This document shows positions 18,371 to 27,239 of a DNA stretch of 64,000 bases, one piece after another (position 1 is the first letter of the stretch; each line of letters starts with the position of its first letter). Made by a program: the position numbers and the translations under genes. Source of the stretch: Comamonas sp. lk. GTDB lineage: Bacteria > Pseudomonadota > Gammaproteobacteria > Burkholderiales > Burkholderiaceae_C. A model generated the notes under the pieces. That model was not told the DNA's origin and did no database searches. It saw only the letters and a program-made list of their open reading frames with translations. The DNA is taken from assembly GCF_900564145.1 (NCBI RefSeq), contig NZ_UOOB01000001.1, positions 310,001 to 374,000 of the forward strand, given 5' to 3'.

Positions 18371-18402
18371 AATATTTCAAAATTCATAGCTGACAGCGCA
18401 AT
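18371..18402 (-). repeat. Dispersed intergenic repeat copy
   Basis: Reverse-strand copy (GCGCTGTCAGCTATGAATTT) of the window-wide repeat, lying 12 bp beyond the bclA stop. Confidence 0.5.
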
Positions 18403-18414
18403 CTGCATCAGCAC

Positions 18415-19977
18415 TCATTCGGATTTTGATTCCAGATCGCGCAAGCGAAAGCGCTGGATTTTTCCTGTGGCAGTCTTGGGCAGCTCGGTCACAAATTCGA
18501 TGAAGCGCGGGTATTTGTAGGGTGCCAGCCGCTCTTTGACAAAAGCCTTGAGCTCCTGCTCGGTGGTGCTCTGCCCTGGCTTGCAGACCACAAAGGATTT
18601 GGTCTTGGTCAGGCCGTCGGCGTCGGTCTTGCCGATGACGGCCGCTTCCAGCACGGCCGGGTGCTGCATCAGCGTGGCTTCCACCTCGAAGGGCGAGACA
18701 TAGATGCCGCTGACCTTGAGCATGTCGTCGCTGCGCCCGGCATAGGTGTAGTAGCCATCGGCATCGCGAACGTATTTGTCGCCGCTTTTGAGCCATGCAC
18801 CCTGAAAGGTGTCGCGAGTCTTGTCGCGGTTGCTCCAGTACATCAGCGCGGCGCTAGGGCCTTTGATGTAGAGGTCGCCAATCTCGCCATCGGCCACGGG
18901 TTTCCCATCTTCTGCACGCAGTTCCACCTCGTAGCCCGGCACCGGCTTGCCGGTGCTGCCGTAGCGTATGTCGTCCGGCCGGTTGGACAGAAAGATATGC
19001 AACATTTCGGTGGAGCCAATGCCGTCGATGATGTCGGCGCCGAAGTGGGCCTTGAAGCGCTGTGCAATCTCGCCGGGCAGGGCTTCGCCGGCGGACGAGC
19101 ACATGCGCAGGCTGACCTGTTCGCGGGCGGGCAGATGGGGCGCGGCCAGCATGCCGGCAAAGCCCGTGGGTGCGCCGAAGAACACGGTGGGCTGGTGCTG
19201 GGTCCAGCGCGCAAAAGTCGCGTCTGGAGTGGGGCGCTCGGCCATCAGCACCACGCTGGCGCCAACGCTCAAGGGAAAGGTGAGGGCATTGCCCAGACCG
19301 TAGGCAAAGTAGAGTTTGGCGGCGGAAAAGCAGACATCGCTTTCCTGCAAGCCCAGCACGGGCGTGCCGTAGAGCTGGGCCGTCCAATAGGGGTTGGCGT
19401 GGGTGTGCACCGTGCCCTTGGGCTTGCCGGTGGAGCCCGAGGAATACAGCCAGAAGCCGGGATCGTCGCCCTGCGTGGGGGCGGGATGGGGCATGGGCGA
19501 ATGGCTGGCCAGCCAGGGCTGCATGGACTCGAAGGTGGGTGGCAGCTCGGGCCCGGCTTCCTGGGGCTGGGCCACCCAGATGTGGTTAACCTCATGTCTT
19601 GCCTTGGCCAGGGCCTGCTCAAGCATGGGCACCATGGCGCCATTGGTCAAAATGGCTTGCGCCCGACAGTGCTCCAGCATGTAGGCATAGTCCTCTGCCG
19701 TGAGCAAGGTGTTGACGGCCACCGGCACCACGCCTGCGTACATGGCGCCCAGAAACGAGATCACCCATTCGCGCATATCGTGCATGACCAGCAGCACGCG
19801 CTCCTCGCGGTGCACGCCCGAGGCCACCAGGGCCTGGGCCAGGCGGCGGGCCTGCTCTTCCAGCTGGCCGTAGCTGAGCGTACCGTGATCGTCGGTGTAG
19901 GCAATCTTGTCGGCGCGCTGGGTGTTGAGCGCCAGCAGATGCTGGGCGAAATTGAATGGCTGGCTGAAGTCGATCAT
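18415..19977 (-). CDS. bclA: Benzoate-CoA ligase
   Basis: AMP-forming aryl-CoA ligase of 520 residues, the length of benzoate-CoA ligases. ATP loop is YSSGSTGKPKGTVHTH; a mid-region GIGSTEMLHIFLSN and the C-terminal catalytic lysine in PKTATGKIQRFRLR are present. The N-terminal FNFAQHLLALN and KLYFAYGLGNALTFPL segments favour benzoate-type ligases over acetate or fatty-acid ligases. It makes benzoyl-CoA, the entry to the aerobic box pathway. AGGAGC precedes ATG 19977. It starts 34 bp after boxD, clearly cotranscribed, and is probably controlled by BoxR. A 2-aminobenzoate or hydroxybenzoate preference is possible. Confidence 0.92.
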   Translation of the reverse strand: MIDFSQPFNFAQHLLALNTQRADKIAYTDDHGTLSYGQLEEQARRLAQALVASGVHREERVLLVMHDMREWVISFLGAMYAGVVPVAVNTLLTAEDYAYMLEHCRAQAILTNGAMVPMLEQALAKARHEVNHIWVAQPQEAGPELPPTFESMQPWLASHSPMPHPAPTQGDDPGFWLYSSGSTGKPKGTVHTHANPYWTAQLYGTPVLGLQESDVCFSAAKLYFAYGLGNALTFPLSVGASVVLMAERPTPDATFARWTQHQPTVFFGAPTGFAGMLAAPHLPAREQVSLRMCSSAGEALPGEIAQRFKAHFGADIIDGIGSTEMLHIFLSNRPDDIRYGSTGKPVPGYEVELRAEDGKPVADGEIGDLYIKGPSAALMYWSNRDKTRDTFQGAWLKSGDKYVRDADGYYTYAGRSDDMLKVSGIYVSPFEVEATLMQHPAVLEAAVIGKTDADGLTKTKSFVVCKPGQSTTEQELKAFVKERLAPYKYPRFIEFVTELPKTATGKIQRFRLRDLESKSE

Positions 19978-20011
19978 GGTCTTGCTCCTGGCGCTGGCTG
20001 CGGTTGCGGCT

Positions 20012-21562
20012 TCAGTTGTCTAGGGCTTGCTGTACGGACGGTTGTGCCTGGATGGCGGTTTTGCGGTGATAGAAATCCAGCGCCCGCAAGCCGCCGAGTT
20101 CGGCGCCGCCACCGGCTCGCCCCGGCCCGCCATGCTGGGATTGGGGCATGACGTTGCCGTGACCGGTGTGCAGCTTGGCAACTTCGGGGCTGACCACGTG
20201 CACGCGGCCGTGGGTTGCTGCCAATTCAATAGCGGTCTGCGCAAGTGCATAGTGCGCTTCACCGTAAATCGAGGCCACGAGCGAGCCTTGGCCGCGGTGG
20301 GCCAGGGCCAGGGCGTGCTCCAGATTGCGATAAGGCATCAGCGTGGCCACGGGGCCAAAGACTTCAATGTCATGCACGCTGGCGGTGGCGTCCGGGTCCT
20401 GGCAGCCCAGCAGCACGGGCTGGGCGCAGGCGGCGATGGCGGGATCTGCATCCACCAGGGCGTTGTGGCGTGCGTCATGCAAGGCGGTCGTGTGTTGCAG
20501 CAGCTGGGCCAGACCTTGTTGCACCACCGCGTATTGCTCGCGACTGACCAGAGAGCCCATGCGCACGGAGTCATTGCGCGGATTGCCTGCGACGACCTTG
20601 GTCAGCTGTGCCGCAATGGCCTGGGCCACGCTGTCATACAAGGCCTGTGGCACCAGCACCCGGCGTATGGCCGTGCATTTTTGGCCGGATTTGACCGTCA
20701 TCTCGCGCGCCACCTCGCGGGCCAGCAGCTGCACCACCTCGCTGTCGGCCGCATGGCCGGGCAGCAGCAGGGCGCAGTTCACGCTGTCGGCTTCGATATT
20801 GCTGCGCACCGAATGGCGGGTGATGGCGCTGTGGGCGCGAATCGTGGCGGCGGTTTCTGCCGAGCCGGTAAACGACATCACGTCCATGGGCTGGAGCTGA
20901 TCCAGCAGGCCGGCCGAACTACCGCAGATGATGGACAGAGCGCCGGGCGGCAGGACGCCGGAGTCCACCACGTCCTTGACCATGCGTTGGGTAAGCCAGG
21001 CCGTGGCCGTGGCCGGCTTGATGATGACGGGCACGCCAGACAGCAGGGCGGGAGCGGCTTTTTCCCACAGGCCCCAACCCGGAAAGTTGAAGGCATTGAT
21101 GAGCAGCGCCACGCCCTGGGTGGGCACCTGGATGTGCAGCGACTGAAACGCGCCTTCCTTGGCGAGAGCCACCGCTGCGCCATCGCTCAGATGCCGGGCC
21201 GAACCCAGCGCCGTCCCCCATTTGGCGTACTGGCTCAGGGTGTAGATGCCGCCGTCCACATCCACGGCCGTGTCGTTTTTCACGGTGCCGCTGTTGGCCA
21301 TGGAGATGTCGTAGTAGGCATCGCGGTTGGCTTGCAGCACGGCCGCCACCTTGGCCAGCAACTGGGCTCGCTCTGCATAGCTCAGCGCACGCAAGGCCTT
21401 GCCGCCGGTTTCACGGGCAAAGGCAAAGGCGGCGGCCAGGTCCAGTCCGCCGGCATCGACCCGTACCAGGGCGGTCCCCAGTACAGGGTCTTTCAAGACA
21501 CTGCCCGCGCCGCTGCCGGTTTGCCAGCGGCCGGCGACGTGATTGGCAAGAAGTTCTGTCAT
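20012..21562 (-). CDS. boxD: 3,4-dehydroadipyl-CoA semialdehyde dehydrogenase BoxD
   Basis: Aldehyde dehydrogenase of 516 residues resembling the dehydrogenase half of PaaZ. Catalytic residues are visible: N159 in NAFNFPGWG, K182 in IIKPATATAW, E258 in NIEADSVNC and the nucleophile C296 in SGQKCTAIRR. BoxD oxidises 3,4-dehydroadipyl-CoA semialdehyde formed after ring cleavage of benzoyl-CoA epoxide. It is first in the leftward operon with bclA and the importer, and divergent from boxR across 309 bp. No hydratase domain is fused. A related phenylacetate-type semialdehyde dehydrogenase is the alternative, but the neighbours support BoxD. Confidence 0.88.
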   Translation of the reverse strand: MTELLANHVAGRWQTGSGAGSVLKDPVLGTALVRVDAGGLDLAAAFAFARETGGKALRALSYAERAQLLAKVAAVLQANRDAYYDISMANSGTVKNDTAVDVDGGIYTLSQYAKWGTALGSARHLSDGAAVALAKEGAFQSLHIQVPTQGVALLINAFNFPGWGLWEKAAPALLSGVPVIIKPATATAWLTQRMVKDVVDSGVLPPGALSIICGSSAGLLDQLQPMDVMSFTGSAETAATIRAHSAITRHSVRSNIEADSVNCALLLPGHAADSEVVQLLAREVAREMTVKSGQKCTAIRRVLVPQALYDSVAQAIAAQLTKVVAGNPRNDSVRMGSLVSREQYAVVQQGLAQLLQHTTALHDARHNALVDADPAIAACAQPVLLGCQDPDATASVHDIEVFGPVATLMPYRNLEHALALAHRGQGSLVASIYGEAHYALAQTAIELAATHGRVHVVSPEVAKLHTGHGNVMPQSQHGGPGRAGGGAELGGLRALDFYHRKTAIQAQPSVQQALDN

Positions 21563-21730
21563 GGGGTCTGCCTGTGGTTGTTGCTCAGGGCTCGGTGCGG
21601 CTGCACCGTAGTGCTTGTGGGGGTGGTTCCAGAGGATGGCTGAGGCCTTGAGAGCGGCTTCAGACTGTGCTGGGAATGTGGGGGCGGGTCTTGATCTGCA
21701 TTTTTTGTCTCCAGCAGCTCGGCTCTGAGC

Positions 21731-21820
21731 TGCATCAAACTCTCATTGAGAAACATGCAATATTGTGCGTGCATGCAAAAGATAAATAGGAGAGAATGCA
21801 GTGTCAAGCAATATATTGCA
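21731..21820. promoter_or_regulatory. TGCA-rich candidate BoxR operator region between boxD and boxR
   Basis: The 309-bp divergent spacer (21563-21871) holds six TGCA tetramers within 90 bp, starting at 21731, 21756, 21770, 21774, 21797 and 21817. Two form parts of GCAATAT-type palindromes: GCAATATTG at 21757-21765 and the perfect GCAATATATTGC at 21808-21819. The related regulator BzdR is known to bind TGCA repeats within palindromes, so these are likely BoxR sites that control both promoters. Confidence 0.6.
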
Positions 21821-21871
21821 TGATTCGCGTTAACCCCGACTGTTTATCATTCACGCCCTCTGGGGAGCTTT

Positions 21872-22774
21872 ATGGATCAGTTTGTTATGGCGTCTGCATT
21901 GGCTGCGGATGGGGATGAGGCGGGCAAAAGCCCGCTGTTGCAGGCATTGGGCGAGCGGGTGCGTAATCTGCGCGCGCGCCGTGGGTTGACCCGCCGCAAT
22001 CTGGCGTCTACAGCCCAGGTTTCCGAGCGCCATCTTGCCAATCTGGAATACGGCACGGGCAATGTCTCCATCCTGGTGTTGCACCAGATTGCGCAGGCGT
22101 TGCAGTGCTCGATGGCGGAGTTGCTGGGCGATATCACCACGGCCAGCCCCGAATGGCTGTTGCTGCGCGAGCTGCTGGAAGGCCGGCCCGAAAGCGAGCT
22201 GCAGCGCGTGCGGCTGGCGGCCAGCGAGGTGCTGGGCATGGCGCCCGGTAAGGACACGCACCGCAGCACCCGCATTGCGCTGATCGGCTTGCGCGGTGCG
22301 GGCAAGTCCACCCTGGGTCGCATGCTGGCTTTGCACCGGGGTGTGCCGTTTCTGGAGCTGAATCAGGAGATCGAGCGCGTGGCCGGCTGCAGCGTGCGCG
22401 AGATCTACGACCTCTACGGTGCCAGTGCCTACCGCCGCTACGAGCGCCGTGCGCTGGAAGAAACCGTGCAGATCTACAGCGATGTGGTGATTGCCACGCC
22501 CGGTGGCGTGGTCTCGGATGCCGCCACCTTCAACGAGCTGCTGTCGCATTGCACCACCGTGTGGCTGCAAGCCGATCCCGAGGAACATATGAGCCGCGTG
22601 GTGGCGCAAGGCGATACCCGCCCCATGGCGGCCAACCCCGAGGCCATGGATGATTTGCGCCGCATTCTGGACGGCCGATCGGCCTTTTATTCCAAGGCCG
22701 ACTTCACGCTCAATACCAGCGGCCGCACGCTGCAACAAAGTCTGGACGGACTGAAAACCCTGCTCAAGCGCTGA
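21872..22774 (+). CDS. boxR: BoxR-type regulator (XRE helix-turn-helix fused to shikimate-kinase domain)
   Basis: Regulator of 300 residues. Residues about 25-80 form an XRE helix-turn-helix (LGERVRNLRARRGLTRRNLA, VSERHLANLEYGTGN). A linker follows, then a shikimate-kinase-like domain with Walker A GLRGAGKST at 139-147. In BzdR/BoxR proteins this kinase-like domain senses benzoyl-CoA and releases repression. GGGGAG at 21860-21865 supports ATG 21872; ATG 21887 is internal. It is divergent from boxD and convergent with the AidB-like gene, 25 bp away. The domain fusion is diagnostic. Confidence 0.92.
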   Translation: MDQFVMASALAADGDEAGKSPLLQALGERVRNLRARRGLTRRNLASTAQVSERHLANLEYGTGNVSILVLHQIAQALQCSMAELLGDITTASPEWLLLRELLEGRPESELQRVRLAASEVLGMAPGKDTHRSTRIALIGLRGAGKSTLGRMLALHRGVPFLELNQEIERVAGCSVREIYDLYGASAYRRYERRALEETVQIYSDVVIATPGGVVSDAATFNELLSHCTTVWLQADPEEHMSRVVAQGDTRPMAANPEAMDDLRRILDGRSAFYSKADFTLNTSGRTLQQSLDGLKTLLKR

Positions 22775-22799
22775 GCGTCCTGCCCGAGCGCTGGCTTGG

Positions 22800-24476
22800 T
22801 CAGACCGGCAGCGCGCGCTGCAGGATGGCGTCCACATCCAGCATGGCCGCGTTGAAGGCGCCGACCACCATGGCGCCGCGTTGCTCACCCAGGCGCGTGC
22901 TCACAAAGCCATCGGCCATGAAGTCTGGTGCGTGTTGGCGCAGCAAACAGCCCTGGGCCAGCAAGACCAGATCCTGCACCAGGCGACGGGCTTGGGGCTC
23001 CAGTTCCAAGGCTGGTGCCGACAGGCTCCGAGTCAGCGAGTGCGCCAGCTGAGTCAGCTCGGCATCGCCCGCCGCCATGGTGATCAGGTCCTGCAGCAGC
23101 AGGTGTGCAGCCTCAGGTTCGCGGCCCATGGCGCGCAGCACATCCAGGCACATCACATTGCCTGAGCCTTCCCAGATGGAGTTCACCGGGGCTTCGCGGA
23201 ACAGGCGCGAGACTATGCTTTCCTGCACATAGCCGTTGCCGCCAAAGACTTCCATGGCTTCGCCCGTTAGCTCTACCGAGCGTTTGCAGACCCAGAACTT
23301 GGCGGCAGGCGTCATGATGCGTTTCCAGGCGCGGGCCAAGGCGTCGCCGCTGGCCTCGGCCTCATAAGCCTGGGCCAGATACATGGCCAGTTGCAGCGCG
23401 GCTTCGCTCTCCAGCGCCAGATCGGCCAGCACGCCACGCATCAGGGGTTGATCGGCCAGCAATTTGCCGAACACCATGCGCTGGCGTGCATAGGAAATGG
23501 TCTGCACGGTGGCCGTGCGCAGTATGGCCGCGCTGCCCAGCACGCAGTTGAGGCGCGTGTAGTTGGCCATCTCGATGATGGTGGGTATGCCGCGCCCTTC
23601 TTCGCCCATCAGGATGCCGTAGGCATCTTGCAACTCCACTTCGGCGCTGGAGTTGCTGCGGTTGCCCACCTTGTCCTTGAGGCGCTGTATGCGCACCGGG
23701 TTCTTGCTGCCGTCCGGGCGCCAGCGCGGTACGAAAAAGCAGGCATGGCCACCGATTTCTCCGCCAGGCGCAGCCATGCGCGCCACCACCAGATGTGCGT
23801 CGCACATGGGGGCCGAGAAAAACCATTTGTGCCCGCGCAGCAGGTACTCGCCACCCCGCCCGCCGGCAGCGATGGGCGTGGCCAGCGTGGTGTTGGCGCG
23901 CACGTCGGAGCCTCCCTGTTTTTCCGTCATGCCCATGCCGATCCAGATAGATTTTTTCTGGGCCAACGGCAGGTCGCGCGCATCGTAGTCGTGGCTGAAC
24001 AGCTGGGCTTGCAGCTGCTGCCATAGCTGCGTCTCTTTTTGCAGCACGGGAATGGCGGCCGTGGTCATGGTGGCCGGGCATAGCGTGCCTTGTTCCACCT
24101 GGCCATGCAGGTAAAAGCCGGCTGCCCAGGCACTCCAGCGGCCTGGGCTGTCGCTCTCGAACGGCAGGGAGATCAGGCCTTGCTCACGGTACAGCGTCAT
24201 CAGGCTGTGCCAGCTGGGGTGAAACTCCAGGGCGTCCAGTGCGCGGCCGCGGGCATCGAAGCGGTGCAGCTCGGGTGCATGGCGATTGGCCTGCTCCGCC
24301 TGCAGCCAGGTGGTCTTGTTTCCCAGCTGGGTGGCAAAGTGCAGCAGCGGGGCGGTGAAGTCTTGCGCCCGCTGGCGCTGCAGGATTTCCTGCAAGGCCG
24401 CATCGGCCTGTACTAGGTTGTAGCCTGTCAGCTCGTCGAACTGATTGAAGACATCGTGGGTATCCAGGGCGTGCAT
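22800..24476 (-). CDS. aidB: AidB-like acyl-CoA dehydrogenase family protein
   Basis: FAD-binding protein of 558 residues, close to E. coli AidB (541). Shared segments include the N-terminal HDVFNQ, the SIWIGMGMTEKQGGSDV flavin region, RGHKWFFSAPMCDAHLV, RLKDKVGNRSNSSAEVE and NSIWEGSGNVMCLDVLRA with the acyl-CoA-dehydrogenase glutamate. AidB family proteins bind DNA and are linked to alkylation-damage protection; true acyl-CoA dehydrogenase activity is weak in the model protein. It is read leftward, 78 bp after the M48 protease, with GGAG upstream. No ada or alkB gene is nearby. Confidence 0.88.
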   Translation of the reverse strand: MHALDTHDVFNQFDELTGYNLVQADAALQEILQRQRAQDFTAPLLHFATQLGNKTTWLQAEQANRHAPELHRFDARGRALDALEFHPSWHSLMTLYREQGLISLPFESDSPGRWSAWAAGFYLHGQVEQGTLCPATMTTAAIPVLQKETQLWQQLQAQLFSHDYDARDLPLAQKKSIWIGMGMTEKQGGSDVRANTTLATPIAAGGRGGEYLLRGHKWFFSAPMCDAHLVVARMAAPGGEIGGHACFFVPRWRPDGSKNPVRIQRLKDKVGNRSNSSAEVELQDAYGILMGEEGRGIPTIIEMANYTRLNCVLGSAAILRTATVQTISYARQRMVFGKLLADQPLMRGVLADLALESEAALQLAMYLAQAYEAEASGDALARAWKRIMTPAAKFWVCKRSVELTGEAMEVFGGNGYVQESIVSRLFREAPVNSIWEGSGNVMCLDVLRAMGREPEAAHLLLQDLITMAAGDAELTQLAHSLTRSLSAPALELEPQARRLVQDLVLLAQGCLLRQHAPDFMADGFVSTRLGEQRGAMVVGAFNAAMLDVDAILQRALPV

Positions 24477-24554
24477 GAGAGTGCTCCAGAAGCCGGTTCA
24501 CACAGCAAACTCCCAATATAGAGACAGTGCCTGGGCGCCATGAAGCGGGTTTTC

Positions 24555-25406
24555 CTAGCGACGACGTGCTTGCTCGTACAGACGCTGGACCAGAGGCACA
24601 TTGCTTTCCAGCTGGCGTATGCGGTTGGGGCCTGTGGGGTGGGTGGAGAGAAAGCCCACGCCGTTATTGCCCGTGGCCTGGCCCATTTTTTCCCATAGCG
24701 TGACGGCGGCCTGGGGATTGAAACCCGCGCGGGCGGCCAGTTCCAGCCCGACAAGATCGGCTTCGCTTTCATCATTGCGGCTGAATTTCAGACTCAGCAG
24801 CTGTGTGCCCACCCTGGCGGCGGCATTGCCCAGATCGCCCAGGCCCAGCAGCTGCGCACCCAGGGACAGTCCCAGACCTGTGGCCTGGTTCTTGGCCAGT
24901 TGCTCGCGCGAATGCTCGCGCAGTGCATGGGCCATTTCATGGCCCATGACCATGGCGATTTCATCGTCGCTCAATCGCAGCTGGTCGATGATGCCGGTGT
25001 AGAAAGCAATCTTGCCGCCGGGCATGCAAAACGCATTGATCTGCTTGCTGTTGATCAGATTGACTTCCCAGCGCCAGGCTTTGGCTCGCTCGTTCCACTG
25101 CGCTGTGTAGGGAATGATGCGCTGGGCAATGGCGCGCAGGCGCTGCAGCTGGGCATTGTTGCCGTCTACCAGCGCGCCCTTGGCTTTGGCCTGGCCCAGC
25201 AACTGCTGGTATTGCTGCGTGGCGGATTCCTCCAGGGCTTCTGCCGGCACCACATTTCGCAGCAGGGAGGGGGCTCCCACATCGACCTGGGCCATGGCGG
25301 CCGGAGACGCGATGGCCAGCGAAGCCGCAGTCAGCAAAAAGCCGCGTCGGCCCTGGTGCAGGGAGCAAAAACAGTGCATGGTCTGTGAGGAAGATGGGCT
25401 GTGCAT
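24555..25406 (-). CDS. Exported M48-family zinc metalloprotease
   Basis: Periplasmic protease of 283 residues. The signal segment RRGFLLTAASLAIASPAAMA ends near residue 39. The zinc motif HEMAH is at 156-160 and the third ligand lies in the ExxAD motif at 213-217 (ESEAD). Proteins of this LoiP/BepA-like group degrade or assist outer-membrane proteins. The start is uncertain: ATG 25406 is used, TTG 25412 and ATG 25379 are possible, and none has a good ribosome site. No TPR domain is present, unlike BepA. It lies in a leftward run with the DMT exporter upstream. Confidence 0.88.
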   Translation of the reverse strand: MHSPSSSQTMHCFCSLHQGRRGFLLTAASLAIASPAAMAQVDVGAPSLLRNVVPAEALEESATQQYQQLLGQAKAKGALVDGNNAQLQRLRAIAQRIIPYTAQWNERAKAWRWEVNLINSKQINAFCMPGGKIAFYTGIIDQLRLSDDEIAMVMGHEMAHALREHSREQLAKNQATGLGLSLGAQLLGLGDLGNAAARVGTQLLSLKFSRNDESEADLVGLELAARAGFNPQAAVTLWEKMGQATGNNGVGFLSTHPTGPNRIRQLESNVPLVQRLYEQARRR

Positions 25407-25449
25407 GGACAAAGTCTATGTCAGCTGCAAGTCACGGTTGGCTAATTCG

Positions 25450-26367
25450 TCAAGCTGCGGCTTCACGCTCTGCTTTCACCACAATCCACAGCCCGCCAAT
25501 GACGGCCAGCAGGCCCAGAGCGGCCCACCAGGCCGGGCGCTCGCCCACCACCAGCAAGGACAGGGCAAACGCGGTGATGGGCTCGGCCTTGCTCAAGGCC
25601 ACGCCGGTGGCGGCCGACATGCCGCGCAAGCCCATGGAGAACAGCAGATAGGCCACACCGGTAGCCACCACGCCCAGATAGACCACGACGGCCCAGCCGC
25701 TGGCGCTGGTGTGCAGCGGCCCGCCCAGCCATGCGGCCAGCGGCAGCGACATCAGGGCCGCACAGCCAAACACCCAGGCGTTGACGCGGGCCACCTGGCC
25801 TTCAAGCACCAGGGCCTGATTGACCAGCGCATATGCGGCATAGGACATACCTGCCAGCAGGCACAGGGCCATGCCCAGCCATGGCAGCTGCTGCGAGTCT
25901 GCCGAGGCCAGGGCCATGACCACGCCACCGCTCACGCCCGTGCAGGTACCCAGCCACCACAGCGGGCTGGGCATGCGCTTTTGCACCACGGCCTGCATCA
26001 GCCCGGCCCAGATGGGGCCGCTGCCAATGGCCAGTGCCGTGCCCAGGGCCACGCCACAGGCGCGCACGCCGGCAAAGAAGCTGAGGTTGTAGACGGCCAT
26101 GCACAGCCCGCAAAACAGCAGACGGCTCCAGCGGGTGGGGGCGGCGGGCCTGCGGTTTTGCCCGTCTGTCACGGCGGCCAGAGCGATGAAGAACAGCGCC
26201 GCCATGGCCATGCGCAAGCCGCCAACCCAGTAGGGCGACAGATTGGCCGGTGCAAAGTGCTGGGCCGTGCCCGTGGTGCCCCAGAGCAAGGCGGCGAGCA
26301 GAACCAGACCCACGGGGCCGGAGGAAGAAGAGAAGGGGGCGGGAGACGCCGTGGTGCTGGCAGACAT
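25450..26367 (-). CDS. DMT-superfamily EamA transporter
   Basis: Inner-membrane protein of 305 residues with ten predicted membrane segments and two EamA repeats: LVLLAALLWGTTGTAQHFAP starts the first, and LCLLAGMSYAAYALVNQALV starts the second. The second repeat ends with SKAEPITAFALSLLVVGERP, a typical EamA motif. Such proteins export amino acids or other metabolites. It lies 73 bp downstream of an AraC-type regulator in the same direction, a frequent pairing that suggests substrate-responsive control. Substrate unknown. Confidence 0.88.
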   Translation of the reverse strand: MSASTTASPAPFSSSSGPVGLVLLAALLWGTTGTAQHFAPANLSPYWVGGLRMAMAALFFIALAAVTDGQNRRPAAPTRWSRLLFCGLCMAVYNLSFFAGVRACGVALGTALAIGSGPIWAGLMQAVVQKRMPSPLWWLGTCTGVSGGVVMALASADSQQLPWLGMALCLLAGMSYAAYALVNQALVLEGQVARVNAWVFGCAALMSLPLAAWLGGPLHTSASGWAVVVYLGVVATGVAYLLFSMGLRGMSAATGVALSKAEPITAFALSLLVVGERPAWWAALGLLAVIGGLWIVVKAEREAAA

Positions 26368-26440
26368 GATGTGGCAATCATGCAGTGAGCCGCTGCCGAA
26401 ACTGTAGAGAAACGCTGGAAGTGAGGCGCGGGTGCGGGCG

Positions 26441-27136
26441 TCAGCGTGCGCTGCGCAGCTGGCGCGATGTCACCCCGCGTTCGCGCCTCAGGGCGTAGGC
26501 CAGTGCGCTGGCCGAGGCGTAGCCGCAGCGCAGGGCCGTGGCCTCCAGCGAGGCGCCTTGCGTGAGCTGTCGCACCGCAGCATCCAGGCGCAGATTGCGC
26601 AGCCAGGCCTGAGGCGTGCAGCCTGCCAGCTCCACAAACCGGGCATGGAACTGGGCCACGCTCAGGTGGGCCAGGGCCGCAAGGCGGGCGGTAGGCCAGT
26701 CCTCATGCAAGCCGGCCTGAACCTGATACTGCAGAGACTGCAGCTGAATGCCGCGGCGCTGCAGCAGGCTGGGCGCTTCAAGCACCAAGGCCATTTGTGC
26801 CGCAGCAGACAGGGCAGAAGCCGGGTAGCGCAGCGGTGGCGGAACGGCAAAGCGGCGCAGCCTGTCCAGCCCGGCGGCATCGGGTGCGTCAATCACGAAC
26901 ACCCGCGTCTGCGGCTGGGCCAGATAGCCGTGATCCATGCCAGCAGGAATGACCATGCCGCAGGCGTTGTCCACATAGCTGGCCCGGCCGCCCACCTCCA
27001 GCTCCAAACGGCCTTGCAAGGCAAACAGCATTTGGGCGTGACCGTGGGCATGAGCCTGATGCTCCGCGCTGTAATGGCGCACCGAACTCTGCGCTTCAAG
27101 CAGCGCAGGTGCAGCGGTCGGGGGGCGGAATGTCAT
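26441..27136 (-). CDS. AraC-family transcriptional regulator with cupin sensor domain
   Basis: Regulator of 231 residues, short for the family. The N-terminal cupin part (HAHGHAQMLFALQGRLELEVGG, VIPAGMDHGY) binds a ligand; the C-terminal double helix-turn-helix spans about residues 145-231 (LAALAHLSVAQFHARFVELAG and EATALRCGYASASALAYALRRERG). It precedes the DMT exporter in the same direction and likely regulates it. The neighbour on its other side is divergent ampG. Ligand unknown. This resembles the small AraC regulators that sit beside EamA exporters in many proteobacteria. Confidence 0.9.
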   Translation of the reverse strand: MTFRPPTAAPALLEAQSSVRHYSAEHQAHAHGHAQMLFALQGRLELEVGGRASYVDNACGMVIPAGMDHGYLAQPQTRVFVIDAPDAAGLDRLRRFAVPPPLRYPASALSAAAQMALVLEAPSLLQRRGIQLQSLQYQVQAGLHEDWPTARLAALAHLSVAQFHARFVELAGCTPQAWLRNLRLDAAVRQLTQGASLEATALRCGYASASALAYALRRERGVTSRQLRSAR

Positions 27137-27239
27137 GGCGTAAACAAAGCTTTACAGGCACAGAGGCAGTGCCTGGATGGTAGCGCTGGGCGGGCAGGGC
27201 CGGCAACCGATAATGCCCACTGCCTCAAAGAGCCAGACC

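Noticed and set aside
20027..21643. 538-codon plus-strand open frame opposite boxD
   Set aside because: Low-complexity shadow of a well-supported aldehyde dehydrogenase gene.
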